Shown here piece after piece: positions 16,509 through 24,808 of a stretch of 57,929 bases of DNA. The DNA comes from UBA7803 sp041686955. GTDB taxonomy: Bacteria > Pseudomonadota > Gammaproteobacteria > Pseudomonadales > Azotimanducaceae. Each line of letters starts with the position of its first letter. Positions within the stretch are counted from its first letter, which is position 1. The notes beneath the pieces are model-generated. The model was not told where the DNA came from. It saw only the letters and a list, made by a program, of their open reading frames with translations, and did not search any database. The stretch is from NCBI GenBank assembly GCA_041686955.1, contig JAWLCV010000020.1, positions 1 to 57,929 on the forward strand, written 5' to 3'. The position numbers and the translations under genes were made by a program.

Positions 16509-18764
16509 ATGAGGGGATTCGCTCGCTGCCGTTGGCTGGCCGGGATGCTGGCGCTGTTGGCTGGAGGGTGCTCTCCGGACCCTGGGGGCGCGGCGGGCGT
16601 CGAGACGCCCGCGGCGATCGTGGCAGAGTCTCCGGCGGCGGAGCCCGCGGCGGCGCCTTCGGCGGAGTCTCTGCCCGGGCGGGGCGACGACGCGGGACGG
16701 ACCGTCGTCTACCGCGATACCTGGGGCGTCCCCCACATCTATGCGCCCACGGTGGAGGCCGGGTTCTACGCCATGGGGTACGCGCAGGCGGAGGACCGTC
16801 CCGCCCAGTTGCTCACGAACCTGAAGATCGCCATGGGGGAGCTCGCGGAGATCGTCGGCGAAGACGGCGTGGCCCAGGACCTGATCTCGCTCATGTTCGA
16901 CCACTACGGCATCGCCGGACGGCAATGGCCGACGATGCCCGAGCGGATTCAGGCGCGGCTGCAGGCGTTCGCCGACGGCATCAACGCGTTCTACGACGCC
17001 CATCCCGAGGACGTTCCCGAATGGTGGGGGAAGCGCCAGGTGACCCCGCAGATGGTCGCCGCCTTCGGCCGGATGTTCCTTTACAACTGGTCCATCGACG
17101 AAGCGTTGAACGATCTGCGGCGCAGCGGCGTCGACCCCGGCTTCACCAGTCCCCGGCGGGCATCGAATCAGTGGGCGGTGGCGCCGGAGCGCAGCGCCTC
17201 GGGAAACGCGCTGCTGCTCATCGACCCGCACCTGGCCTGGTGGGGTGTGTCTCGGTTCTGGGAGGTGCGCATCCACGCGGGCGAGCTCTCCGGCAGCGGT
17301 GTCACCCTGGCCGGCAACCCGTACATCGGTCTCGGCCACAACCAGCACCTCGCCTGGGCCATGACCACCGGCGGCCCCGACACCGGCGATGTCTATCGCC
17401 TGGCGTTGAACCCGGAGAACGAACGGCAGTACCGCTACGACGGCCAGTGGCGCGAGCTCGGCGAGCGCACGGTGACCCTTCAGGTGAACGGCCACGGGCC
17501 CCGGGAATACGTGCTTCTGAGCTCGCACCACGGGCCCATCATCGCCACCGAAGGGAACACCGCCTACGCCGCGCGCATACCCTACGACGAGGGCGCCAAT
17601 CCCATGAGCGTCTGGGAAGCCCTGAACTTCGCCACGGACTACCGCGGCGCCGTGGAGGCCGGGGCGTCGCTGGCCATGTTCCCGCAGAACCTGATGGCCG
17701 CCGACACCCAGGGCAACATCTTCTATCAGCGCACGGGCCGCGTGCCGGTGCGCCCACGGGGCTTCGACTTCTCGCGCCCCGTGCCCGGCGATACCTCGGC
17801 GAGCGAGTGGCAGGGCCTGCACCCGGCGTCGGACCTGCTGCAGGTGCGGAACCCGCCCCAGGGCTGGATGCAGAACTGCAACATCCCGCCGGATGCCATG
17901 ATGGTGGACAGCCCGTTCCGGCTGTCCGCCCAGCCCGACTACCTCTTCGGCAGCGCCAACTACGGTGAGAGCCTGGCGGGCTGGACCAATCAGCGGGGCG
18001 CCCGCGCCGTCGAGCTTCTCTCCGGCGACGATTCGGTGACGGTGGAGGATGCCCTGAGCTACGCCGTGGACGTGAAGCCCCACGGTATCGAGCGCTGGCT
18101 GGAGGCGCTGGACGGCGCCGTGCCCTCGGACGCCCCCGCCCGCGCCGACGTGCAGGAGCTGCTCGCCTGGGACGGCCGGCTGGAGCGCGATTCGCAACCG
18201 GCCCTGGTGTACGCGTACTGGCGGCTGACCCTGGCGGACCACGCGGAGGCGGCCGCCCTGCGGGAAGCCATCGACGACCACTACGCCGTGGTGGAAAATC
18301 GGCCGCCGAAGCCGGTGGTTTTGAGCGCCGCGCAGCGGCGGGTGCTGGCCGAGACCTTCGCCGACGGGCTGCGTCGAATGCGTGACGAGCTGGGCACCGG
18401 CGATGCTGCCTGGGGCCGGGTGTTCAGGGTCGGCCGCGACCACGCCTCCTGGCCCGTGGGCGGCGGCGGGGGAGATCGATTCGGCCTCACCACCCTGCGT
18501 ACCATGGGTTATCTGCCGCCCGACGGGAACCACGAGCGGTGGGGCGACCGCGGCCAGACGTCCACCCAGGTGGTGGAGCTGTCGACGCCCATCAGGAGCT
18601 GGATCTACCTGCCCGTGGGCCAGAGCGACCGGCCGGCATCGCCTCACTACACCGATCAGGCCGAGAACCTGTTCTCGCCGCGTCGGCTCAAGCCTTCGTG
18701 GTGGCTGCCCGAGGACCTGGCGGGCAACATAGAATCCCGTACCGTGCTGGACGGTGCTCCGTAA
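16509..18764 (+). CDS. Lipoprotein Ntn-hydrolase of the penicillin/acyl-homoserine-lactone acylase family
   Basis: This 751-residue precursor starts with a lipoprotein signal (LLAGGC, acylated cysteine at 21) and a low-complexity Pro/Ala/Glu spacer to about 58. The acylase alpha part follows (RDTWGVPHIYAPT, YAQAEDRPAQL). The autocatalytic cleavage site is before S219 in RRASNQWAVAPERSASG, which then acts as N-terminal nucleophile of the beta chain, with LIDPHLAW and GHNQHLAWAMTTG downstream. Family members hydrolyse amide bonds of beta-lactams, acyl-homoserine lactones or related acylated molecules; the substrate is unknown. It is followed closely by an MBL hydrolase and an enoyl-CoA hydratase gene. 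Confidence 0.88.
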   Translation: MRGFARCRWLAGMLALLAGGCSPDPGGAAGVETPAAIVAESPAAEPAAAPSAESLPGRGDDAGRTVVYRDTWGVPHIYAPTVEAGFYAMGYAQAEDRPAQLLTNLKIAMGELAEIVGEDGVAQDLISLMFDHYGIAGRQWPTMPERIQARLQAFADGINAFYDAHPEDVPEWWGKRQVTPQMVAAFGRMFLYNWSIDEALNDLRRSGVDPGFTSPRRASNQWAVAPERSASGNALLLIDPHLAWWGVSRFWEVRIHAGELSGSGVTLAGNPYIGLGHNQHLAWAMTTGGPDTGDVYRLALNPENERQYRYDGQWRELGERTVTLQVNGHGPREYVLLSSHHGPIIATEGNTAYAARIPYDEGANPMSVWEALNFATDYRGAVEAGASLAMFPQNLMAADTQGNIFYQRTGRVPVRPRGFDFSRPVPGDTSASEWQGLHPASDLLQVRNPPQGWMQNCNIPPDAMMVDSPFRLSAQPDYLFGSANYGESLAGWTNQRGARAVELLSGDDSVTVEDALSYAVDVKPHGIERWLEALDGAVPSDAPARADVQELLAWDGRLERDSQPALVYAYWRLTLADHAEAAALREAIDDHYAVVENRPPKPVVLSAAQRRVLAETFADGLRRMRDELGTGDAAWGRVFRVGRDHASWPVGGGGGDRFGLTTLRTMGYLPPDGNHERWGDRGQTSTQVVELSTPIRSWIYLPVGQSDRPASPHYTDQAENLFSPRRLKPSWWLPEDLAGNIESRTVLDGAP

Positions 18765-18783
18765 ACGCTTCAGGACGAATGAC

Positions 18784-19467
18784 ATGCAGGATCAACCAGA
18801 GCTCATCATCGAGCAGATCGAGATCGGCCCCATGCAGAACTTCACCTATCTGGTGGGGTCGCGCTCCACCCGCGAGGTGGCGGTGGTGGATCCGGCCTGG
18901 GACATCGAGGCGCTGCTCACCCACATCGACCAGCGCGGGTACACCCTGACTGCCGCCCTGGTGACCCACTACCATCCGGACCACATCGGCGGCTCCTTCG
19001 GCGGCCACGACATCGAGGGCATCTCGGAGCTGCTGGCCAGGCGGCCGGTGAAGATCTACGCGCACAAGTCCGAGGCGGACGGGGTGCGCAAGGTCACCGG
19101 CTTGTCGGAAAGCGATCTGACCCGGGTCGAATCCGGCGACAAGCTCGACATCGGTCCGGTGGAGGTGGAGTTCCTGCACACGCCCGGCCACACGCCCGGG
19201 TCGCAATGCTTCCGCATCAAGAACAATCTGGTCTCCGGCGACACCTTGTTCATCCAGGGATGCGGCCGGGTGGACCTGCCAGGCTCGAACCCGGAGGACA
19301 TGTTCCACAGCCTGCAGAAGCTCCGCGCGCTGCCGGACGAAACCGTGCTGCTGCCGGGCCACAACTACGGCCATGTGCCCCGAGCCACCATGGGCGAGAC
19401 CAGAACGCAGAACGTGTACCTGAACGTCAAGGACCTGGCCACCTGGAAGACCTTCATGGGTGGCTGA
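18784..19467 (+). CDS. MBL-fold metallo-hydrolase (glyoxalase II/persulfide dioxygenase-like)
   Basis: This 227-residue metallo-beta-lactamase-fold protein has THYHPDHIGG (H62, H64, D66, H67), LHTPGHTPGSQCF, SGDTLFIQGCGRVDLPG and LLPGHNYG, which supply the dinuclear metal ligands. The C-terminus resembles the ETHE1 group more than true glyoxalase II, but that distinction is tentative. The ATG at 18784 is chosen over an in-frame ATG at 18754 because AGGA lies upstream and the longer reading overlaps the acylase gene. It is probably an operon with the acylase and the enoyl-CoA hydratase. Confidence 0.82.
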   Translation: MQDQPELIIEQIEIGPMQNFTYLVGSRSTREVAVVDPAWDIEALLTHIDQRGYTLTAALVTHYHPDHIGGSFGGHDIEGISELLARRPVKIYAHKSEADGVRKVTGLSESDLTRVESGDKLDIGPVEVEFLHTPGHTPGSQCFRIKNNLVSGDTLFIQGCGRVDLPGSNPEDMFHSLQKLRALPDETVLLPGHNYGHVPRATMGETRTQNVYLNVKDLATWKTFMGG

Positions 19468-19490
19468 TCCCCGTCACGGAGGAACGCTGC

Positions 19491-20327
19491 ATGGACACCG
19501 GCAACTTCACCGGCTTCGAGGTGACGCTGCGCGAGCGCGGAATCGCCTGGTTCCGCTTCAACACCCCGGAGCGGTTGAACGGCATGACCACCGGGATCAA
19601 GCGGGATCTGGTGGAGGCGGTGACCCAGGCACAGATGGACGACGCGGTCCGGGTGCTGGTGTTCACCGGCAGCGGCCGCGCCTTCTGCGCCGGCGACGAC
19701 CTGAAGGCGTACTCGGCCGCCGAGCTCCCCGGCACCCGGCTCACCGCACCCATTCCCCCCGGCCACGACTCGGCGCTCGGAACCTACGCGGGGCTGCGCA
19801 CCATCTCCCAGCGGCTGAACGGCGCGGTACGTTCCCTGGACAAGCTAACCGTGGCCGCCATCAACGGCGTGGCCATCCAGACCGGCTTCTCGCTGGCGCT
19901 TTGCTGCGACTTCCGAATCGCCGCGGCGGGAGCCCGCATGGGCAGCGCCACCTTGCGCTTCGGCCTGCTGCCGGACGAAGGCGGCCAGTACCTGCTGGTG
20001 CAGCATCTGGGGCTGGCCCGGGCACTGGACTTCCTGATGCGCAAGCGCATCGTCGACGCGGACGAGGCTCTGGCGCTGGGCCTGGTTCATCAGGTGGTTC
20101 CCCCGGAACGGCTCGAGCCGGCCGCCATGGAACTGGCGGGAGAGCTCGCCCGGGGCCCCCAGGTGGCCATGCGGCTGCTCAAGCGCTCCCTCTACAACGC
20201 CGCCGAGCTCACCTGGGAGCAGGCGCTCGACGACATCGCCGCGAGGACGGCGGTCACGGATCATCATCCGGACGCCAGGGAAGGGGTCGCCGCGTTCCGC
20301 GAGAAACGCGAGCCGCGATTCGACTAG
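19491..20327 (+). CDS. Enoyl-CoA hydratase/isomerase family protein
   Basis: This 278-residue crotonase-fold protein has oxyanion-hole segments SGRAFCAGDDLKAYSAAE and VAAINGVAIQTGFSLALCCD. DFRIAAAGARMGSATLRFGL and DEGGQYLLVQHLG follow, with the usual C-terminal helices. It acts on acyl-CoA thioesters, but which reaction cannot be said; the catalytic glutamate positions are only partly canonical. GGAGG lies eight bases before the ATG. Its stop is followed at once by a half palindromic element that reaches the stop of mdh. Confidence 0.86.
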   Translation: MDTGNFTGFEVTLRERGIAWFRFNTPERLNGMTTGIKRDLVEAVTQAQMDDAVRVLVFTGSGRAFCAGDDLKAYSAAELPGTRLTAPIPPGHDSALGTYAGLRTISQRLNGAVRSLDKLTVAAINGVAIQTGFSLALCCDFRIAAAGARMGSATLRFGLLPDEGGQYLLVQHLGLARALDFLMRKRIVDADEALALGLVHQVVPPERLEPAAMELAGELARGPQVAMRLLKRSLYNAAELTWEQALDDIAARTAVTDHHPDAREGVAAFREKREPRFD

Positions 20328-20400
20328 CCGTCGGCGATCAGCGATCAGCCATCGGCAAGACGGGGCTCGCCAGCATCGAGCACGCCTCTGGCCACGGTCT
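20328..20400. repeat. Half heptad element, copy 6 (family B)
   Basis: The entire gap between the enoyl-CoA hydratase stop and the mdh stop is a B-type half element: GTCGGCG, ATCAGCG, ATCAGCC, ATCGGCA, then AGACGGGG and CTCGCCAG. It matches the left half of the B part of copy 4, which has CGGCAAGAGG and then GTCGTCGCCAG. No right arm is present. Confidence 0.6.
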
Positions 20401-21378
20401 TCACTGCGGCAGCAGGTGGGCCACGGCGTCCCGCTCCTCGATCAGCTCGGCTTCCGTGGCCTTCATCTTCTCCCGGCTGAAGTCGCCGATCTCGCGGCCC
20501 TGGACGATCTTCCAATCGCCCCCTTCACAGGTAACGGGGTACGAGTAGATGAGTCCGGCCTCGACGCCGTAGCTGCCGTCCGAGTAGACGCCCATGCTGA
20601 CCACGCCCTGGCTGCCCAGCGCCCAGTCGCGCATGTGGTCGATGGCGGCGTTGGCCGCCGACGCGGCGCTCGACGCCCCGCGCGCTTCGATGACTGCGGC
20701 GCCCCGCTGCTGCACCATGGGAATGAAATCGTTCACGTACCAGTCGCGGTCCACCAGCGACAGTGCCGGCTTGCCGGCGACGGTGGCGTCGTGCAGATCC
20801 GGGTACTGGGTGGCGGAGTGGTTGCCCCAGATGCACAGGCCGGCCACGTCGCTCACGTGGCTGCCCGTCTTGTTGGCGAGCTGCGCCATGGCGCGGTTGT
20901 GGTCGAGGCGGGTCATGGCGGTGAACTGACGGGGATCGAGATCGGGCGCGTTGCGCTGGGCGATGAGGGCGTTGGTGTTGGCCGGGTTGCCCACCACCAG
21001 CACCTTCACGTTGCGGCTGGCATGATCGTTCAGCGCCTTGCCCTGGACGGAGAAGATGGCGGCGTTGGCCTCGATCAGATCCTTGCGCTCCATGCCCTTG
21101 CTGCGGGGCCGGCTGCCCACCAGCAGCGCGTAGTCCGCGTCCTTGAAGGCGACGTCGGCGTCGGAGGTGGTCACCATGTCCCGGATCAGCGGGAACGCGC
21201 AATCCTCGAGCTCCATGACCACGCCCCGCACCGCATCCATGGCCGGCGGGATCTCGAGCAGCTGCAGGATCACCGGCTGGTCCTTGCCGAGCATCTCGCC
21301 GGACGCGATTCGAAACAGCAGCGCGTAGCCGATCTGCCCGGCTGCGCCGGTCACCGTCACTCGCACGGGGTCTTTCAT
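20401..21378 (-). CDS. mdh: Malate dehydrogenase
   Basis: This 325-residue NAD-type malate dehydrogenase oxidises malate to oxaloacetate in the TCA cycle. The Rossmann loop VTGAAGQIGYALLFRIASG is near the N-terminus, with LLEIPPAMDAVRGVVMELED, the substrate loop GSRPRSKGMERKDL, GNPANTNALIAQ, TRLDHNRA and GNHSATQYPDL with the catalytic histidine. It belongs to the LDH-like cytosolic MDH type 2 group. A possible -10 box TACAAT lies on the minus strand at 21423-21418, about 40 bases upstream of the ATG. Confidence 0.96.
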   Translation of the reverse strand: MKDPVRVTVTGAAGQIGYALLFRIASGEMLGKDQPVILQLLEIPPAMDAVRGVVMELEDCAFPLIRDMVTTSDADVAFKDADYALLVGSRPRSKGMERKDLIEANAAIFSVQGKALNDHASRNVKVLVVGNPANTNALIAQRNAPDLDPRQFTAMTRLDHNRAMAQLANKTGSHVSDVAGLCIWGNHSATQYPDLHDATVAGKPALSLVDRDWYVNDFIPMVQQRGAAVIEARGASSAASAANAAIDHMRDWALGSQGVVSMGVYSDGSYGVEAGLIYSYPVTCEGGDWKIVQGREIGDFSREKMKATEAELIEERDAVAHLLPQ

Positions 21379-21482
21379 GGGAGATTCTCCGTTGTTTACC
21401 GATGCCGAAGGGCGCGCATTGTAAGAGAAACGGCCCCCCGAGCGCACTCGCACGGCGGCGGCCCGAGGCGCCCGGGAGGCGG

Positions 21483-21923
21483 TCAGGGCCAGTAGAGCTC
21501 GCGAAACCACTCCCCCCGGCGCCGGAGCTCGAGGGCGTCGGCGAGCCAGGGCGCCAGCGGATCGGGCAGCGAATCGAGGGCGAACCAGCCCGCCGCGTCG
21601 CTTCGGTCCGGCTCGCCGAGGCCCGGCTCGCCCGAGAGCTCGTCGGCCTCGAACACGAAGTTCAGGCCCTGATGGTTACCCGAGCGGTACGGCAGGACGC
21701 ACGTGGGGACGAGCCGCCCCGGTGCCGCCCCCGTTTCCTCCAGGCACTCCCGCCGAGCCGCCTCCTGCACGCTCTCCCCGGCGTGCTGATGGCCGCCGGG
21801 CGGGACATGGAAGCCGTCCATGAAGCCGGTGCCGGCGCGGCGCAGTAGAAACAATTCGCAAGCGGCGTCCGCGCCACGCAACAGCAGCACGTGCACCACC
21901 ACCGGAAACCGATCTCGCGTCAT
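21483..21923 (-). CDS. Nudix hydrolase
   Basis: This 146-residue protein has a full Nudix box, GHQHAGESVQEAARRECLEE followed by TGA, which fits GX5EX7REUXEEXGU. It should cleave a nucleoside diphosphate linked to another moiety, with magnesium bound by the box glutamates. The N-terminus VVVHVLLLRG with RRAGTGFMDGFHVPPGG is typical. The substrate cannot be told. The ATG at 21923 is used rather than an upstream one four codons earlier. The start is about 110 bases from the PfpI gene stop. Confidence 0.88.
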   Translation of the reverse strand: MTRDRFPVVVHVLLLRGADAACELFLLRRAGTGFMDGFHVPPGGHQHAGESVQEAARRECLEETGAAPGRLVPTCVLPYRSGNHQGLNFVFEADELSGEPGLGEPDRSDAAGWFALDSLPDPLAPWLADALELRRRGEWFRELYWP

Positions 21924-22035
21924 CGATTGCTCCACAGCCGGCGGGAACCACGCGGATTGTACGATGGGTCACCCGTCGAGTCGCTCGGGGCCCGACGGAG
22001 GTATCCCGGTCGAACTCCGCAGGTCTGCTTCGGAG

Positions 22036-22728
22036 CTAGTCGTTGTCGATCGCCAGCAGCCGGTCGTAGTAGATATCCTCGGCAACGGCCCGGGAAAGCT
22101 CCGCCCCGGCGATCCGCTCGAGCAGCGCCAGCGCCGCCGCATAGCTGATCAGCCCCCCGCTCGAAGTGACCACGTGGTCGTCGATGACGATCGGCTCCCC
22201 GAAAACCACGTCGATCCGCGGGTGCCGGGCCTTCAACCAGATCTCGCCGCCGGGATAGGTTGTGGCCCGCCGACCGTTCAGCAGTCCGGCATCAGCGAGA
22301 ATGCGCGCACCAGAGCAGTTGCTCGCGAGCCAGCGCGCGCGTTGGCCACGGGCCTGGACGAACGCCCTGAGCGCGCTGTTCTCCAGCACCGGATCCATCC
22401 GATAAGCGCTGCCGACGATGAGCACCTCCAGCTCCGGTGCATCGTCGATCGTGAAGTCCGGCTGCAGCCGAACACCCTCCTGGGTCGCCACCAGTCCCGA
22501 TTGGGGCGCGATGGTGACTACCCGATAGCCGTCCAGCCCACCAGGGCGCCGGACCGCGGCACCGAGCACCTCCAGCGGTCCGGTGACGTCACTGGTGAGC
22601 ACGCCTTCATAGACGAGCACGCCGATGAATCGCACCGGATCCGATGCCTGCGGCGACTCGACGTCGGCGACGACCATGGGCGCCGCGCAGATCAGAATCC
22701 ACTCGAGCACACGGCGAACGGTGGGCAT
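22036..22728 (-). CDS. Exported DJ-1/PfpI-family protein
   Basis: This 230-residue protein has an N-terminal hydrophobic export signal (VLEWILICAAPMVVADV). A glutamine-amidotransferase-like domain of the DJ-1/PfpI type follows. The nucleophile elbow is ASNCSGARILADAGLL (C138) and the early acid is in VLVYEGVLTSD. Cytosolic relatives act as deglycases, proteases or AraC-type sensors, so the secreted form has no certain function. The ATG at 22728 lies one base from the stop of the upstream cupin gene, so the two form an operon divergent from the MocR regulator. Confidence 0.8.
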   Translation of the reverse strand: MPTVRRVLEWILICAAPMVVADVESPQASDPVRFIGVLVYEGVLTSDVTGPLEVLGAAVRRPGGLDGYRVVTIAPQSGLVATQEGVRLQPDFTIDDAPELEVLIVGSAYRMDPVLENSALRAFVQARGQRARWLASNCSGARILADAGLLNGRRATTYPGGEIWLKARHPRIDVVFGEPIVIDDHVVTSSGGLISYAAALALLERIAGAELSRAVAEDIYYDRLLAIDND

Positions 22729-22729
22729 G

Positions 22730-23191
22730 TCAGGCCTCCAGAGCCGGCAGTGGCCGGCCGTTGACCTCGCAGAAGCGACCATACGCGTCACGAATGAACG
22801 CCGCATTGAAACGATGGGCGACGTCTCCGTTCGCATCCAGATACTCGACGTCGCCCACCACGTGTATGAGGACCACGAGCGGGTCGGCGCCGACGGCTTC
22901 CCACGTGTCTATCTGCCCCGCCGGCTCGAACACATACTCCCCCGGCCCGACGAGTTCCCCGGTATGTAGCCGTCGGCTGCCTTCCACGTTGAAGGCATGG
23001 ACGGGACCCGTATGCCGATGCGGCGGAATGACGGCGCCGGGCTGGAGCTTGAGTTGCGCGACGTAACCCGTCAGGTCCGGGAGAAGCTTGAGCGGCCGAA
23101 TCCACTGCCCCTCGGCCATCGGCATCCAGGCGCGCTCGTCGGCCTGGACGCGATCGGCTGCCGAGGTGGAGAGCAAAGCGTGCGTGCTCAT
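22730..23191 (-). CDS. Cupin-domain protein resembling 2,4'-dihydroxyacetophenone dioxygenase
   Basis: This 153-residue single cupin has its first motif in PGAVIPPHRHTGPVHAFNVE, which supplies the metal-binding histidines. GPGEYVFEPAGQIDTWEAVG follows, with a second half containing VLIHVVGDVEYLDANG. Relatives include ChrR-type cupins and dioxygenases that cleave 2,4'-dihydroxyacetophenone; the reaction is not established here. GAGGA precedes the ATG at 23191. It lies upstream of the DJ-1/PfpI gene on the same strand and faces the MocR regulator across a 100-base gap with two palindromes. Confidence 0.75.
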   Translation of the reverse strand: MSTHALLSTSAADRVQADERAWMPMAEGQWIRPLKLLPDLTGYVAQLKLQPGAVIPPHRHTGPVHAFNVEGSRRLHTGELVGPGEYVFEPAGQIDTWEAVGADPLVVLIHVVGDVEYLDANGDVAHRFNAAFIRDAYGRFCEVNGRPLPALEA

Positions 23192-23236
23192 TCGAGAGTC
23201 CTCATGCTGCGTGGTCGTTTCAGCCTGCCTGACGAA

Positions 23237-23281
23237 TTGGATTACAAGAAGATCCAAATTCGATAGATTTTGGCATACCAA
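23237..23281. promoter_or_regulatory. Candidate operator pair between cupin and MocR genes
   Basis: Two inverted repeats lie in the 100-base divergent gap. TTGGAT (23237-23242) and ATCCAA (23252-23257) are separated by nine bases, and TTGG-CATA-CCAA spans 23270-23281. The second ends at the MocR Shine-Dalgarno. MocR regulators typically bind paired sites near their own promoter, so autoregulation and control of the cupin operon is plausible. A possible -35/-10 pair (TTACAA, TAGATT, 16-base gap) overlaps the region. Confidence 0.45.
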
Positions 23282-23291
23282 TGGAGGATGC

Positions 23292-24728
23292 ATGAGCGAT
23301 CTGCAGGTCCCGCTCCGTCTGCCCCCGCCCGGGTCGCGCAACCGCCGGGCGGCGCTCTACGAGCAGTTGCGAACGGCGATCCTCACGGGGCGTCTGCCCG
23401 CCGGGACGCGGCTGCCCGCGTCGCGCGGACTCGCGTGCCAGTTGTCGCTGTCACGGTCCTCCGTCGTCGCGGTGTACGATCAGCTCCTCGGTGAGGGCTA
23501 TCTGGAGGCGCGCACCGGCAGCGGCACCTTCGTGTCGCCCGCCCTCCAATCCCCGCCCCCGTCGAAGCGAGCGCCGGCGCGTCGCCCCCCGTTGTCGCCG
23601 TCTGCCCGTGCCCTCGCCCGGACAGCGGGTCCGGCGGCGGTCGACCCCGCCGAGATCGACCTCCGGCCGGGGCGAACGGACGTCTCCCAGTTCCCGCTGG
23701 TCACATGGCGGCGCTTGTACAGCCGGGCACTGCGCAGACTAGCGAATGACCAGCTCGACTATCAGCATCCCGCAGGCCTGCCGGAGCTCCGACGCGCCAT
23801 CTGCGGTCACGTGGCCGCTGTGCGCGGCTTGGCATGCTCCCCTGAGGAGATCGTCGTGACCAACGGTGCTCAGCAGGCCTTCGATCTCCTGGCCCGAGCG
23901 CTCGTGGACCCCCGGCGCACACGAGTGGTCGTAGAGGATCCCGGCTATCCTGGGGCGCGAGGCGCCTTTGCGCTCGCGGGGGCGATCCTTCGGCCCGTGC
24001 CGGTGGACGACTGCGGTATCTGCGTCGACGCCGTCCCGGAGGATGCGGCGGTGATCCTGGTGACGCCATCACACCAGTTCCCGACCGGTGTCTGTCTGTC
24101 CCATGAGCGACGTCACGCGTTGATTCGACTGGCCGAACGGTCGGGAGCGGTGATCATCGAGGACGACTACGACAGCGAGTTCCGCTTCGGCACTCGACCG
24201 CTGGATGCCCTGCGGGTGATTGCACCGACCTCCAGGGTCGTCTACGTCGGGACGTTCTCCAAGAGCCTCTTTCCGGCTCTACGCTGCGGCTTCATCGTGG
24301 CACCCGAGTGGCTACGCCCGACCCTCGTCAGCCTGCGCAGGGCCTCTGACTGGCATGGCGAAGTCACTACCGCGGCCACCCTCGCTGCCTTCATCGGTGA
24401 AGGGCATCTGTCCCGCCACATCGGGCGCATGCAGCGCGCCTACTCCGCACGCCGCCAGGCGTTGCTCGACGCGCTGGAGGAGCATGCCGGCACCTGGCTG
24501 AGACCGTTGGCGCAGCAGGCAGGCGTCCACCTGTCAGCCCACCTGCTACCCACCCTCGAGGCCGAGCCCCTGGCCCGTTCGGCACGCCGCTCCGGAGTCG
24601 CATTGGACTGGCTCGGCCGTTTCGCCCTGACGCAGCCGAGCCAGGATGGGTTCGTGTTCGGGTATGGGCTCTGCACCCCGGAGCAGATCAGAGCGGCCAT
24701 CGGCCGCCTTGCAGCGCATGTGACATGA
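23292..24728 (+). CDS. MocR-type transcription regulator (GntR HTH plus PLP aminotransferase domain)
   Basis: This 478-residue fusion has a GntR winged helix in about 20-81 (ALYEQLRTAILTGRLPAGTR, LSLSRSSVVAVYDQL, GSGTFV). A linker and a type I aminotransferase domain follow, with VTNGAQQAFDLLARAL, EDPGYPGARGAF, IIEDDYDSEFRF and the PLP lysine in GTFSKSLFPALR (about K324). These proteins are regulators rather than enzymes, often sensing PLP or an amino compound. GGAGG precedes the ATG by four bases. Its divergent neighbours are the cupin and DJ-1/PfpI genes, which are its likely targets. Confidence 0.92.
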   Translation: MSDLQVPLRLPPPGSRNRRAALYEQLRTAILTGRLPAGTRLPASRGLACQLSLSRSSVVAVYDQLLGEGYLEARTGSGTFVSPALQSPPPSKRAPARRPPLSPSARALARTAGPAAVDPAEIDLRPGRTDVSQFPLVTWRRLYSRALRRLANDQLDYQHPAGLPELRRAICGHVAAVRGLACSPEEIVVTNGAQQAFDLLARALVDPRRTRVVVEDPGYPGARGAFALAGAILRPVPVDDCGICVDAVPEDAAVILVTPSHQFPTGVCLSHERRHALIRLAERSGAVIIEDDYDSEFRFGTRPLDALRVIAPTSRVVYVGTFSKSLFPALRCGFIVAPEWLRPTLVSLRRASDWHGEVTTAATLAAFIGEGHLSRHIGRMQRAYSARRQALLDALEEHAGTWLRPLAQQAGVHLSAHLLPTLEAEPLARSARRSGVALDWLGRFALTQPSQDGFVFGYGLCTPEQIRAAIGRLAAHVT

Positions 24729-24729
24729 C

Positions 24730-24785
24730 CTGCCCGGCCAGACCTGCCCGGCCAGACCTGCCCGGCCAGACCTGCCCGGCCAGAC
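24730..24785 (+). repeat. Four exact tandem copies of a 14-base unit
   Basis: CTGCCCGGCCAGAC is repeated four times without mismatch (24730-24743, 24744-24757, 24758-24771, 24772-24785), starting just after the MocR stop and ending about 24 bases before the GNAT start. Each unit carries the self-complementary stretch TGCCCGGCCAG-like core CCGG. Exact copies suggest recent expansion. Confidence 0.95.
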
Positions 24786-24808
24786 CCCTTTCCTGCTATC
24801 GTGCAGCG

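Noticed and set aside
24725..24808. Longer GNAT start including the tandem repeat
   Set aside because: It would encode a low-complexity repeat not seen in the family and lies against the MocR stop; kept only as an alternative.
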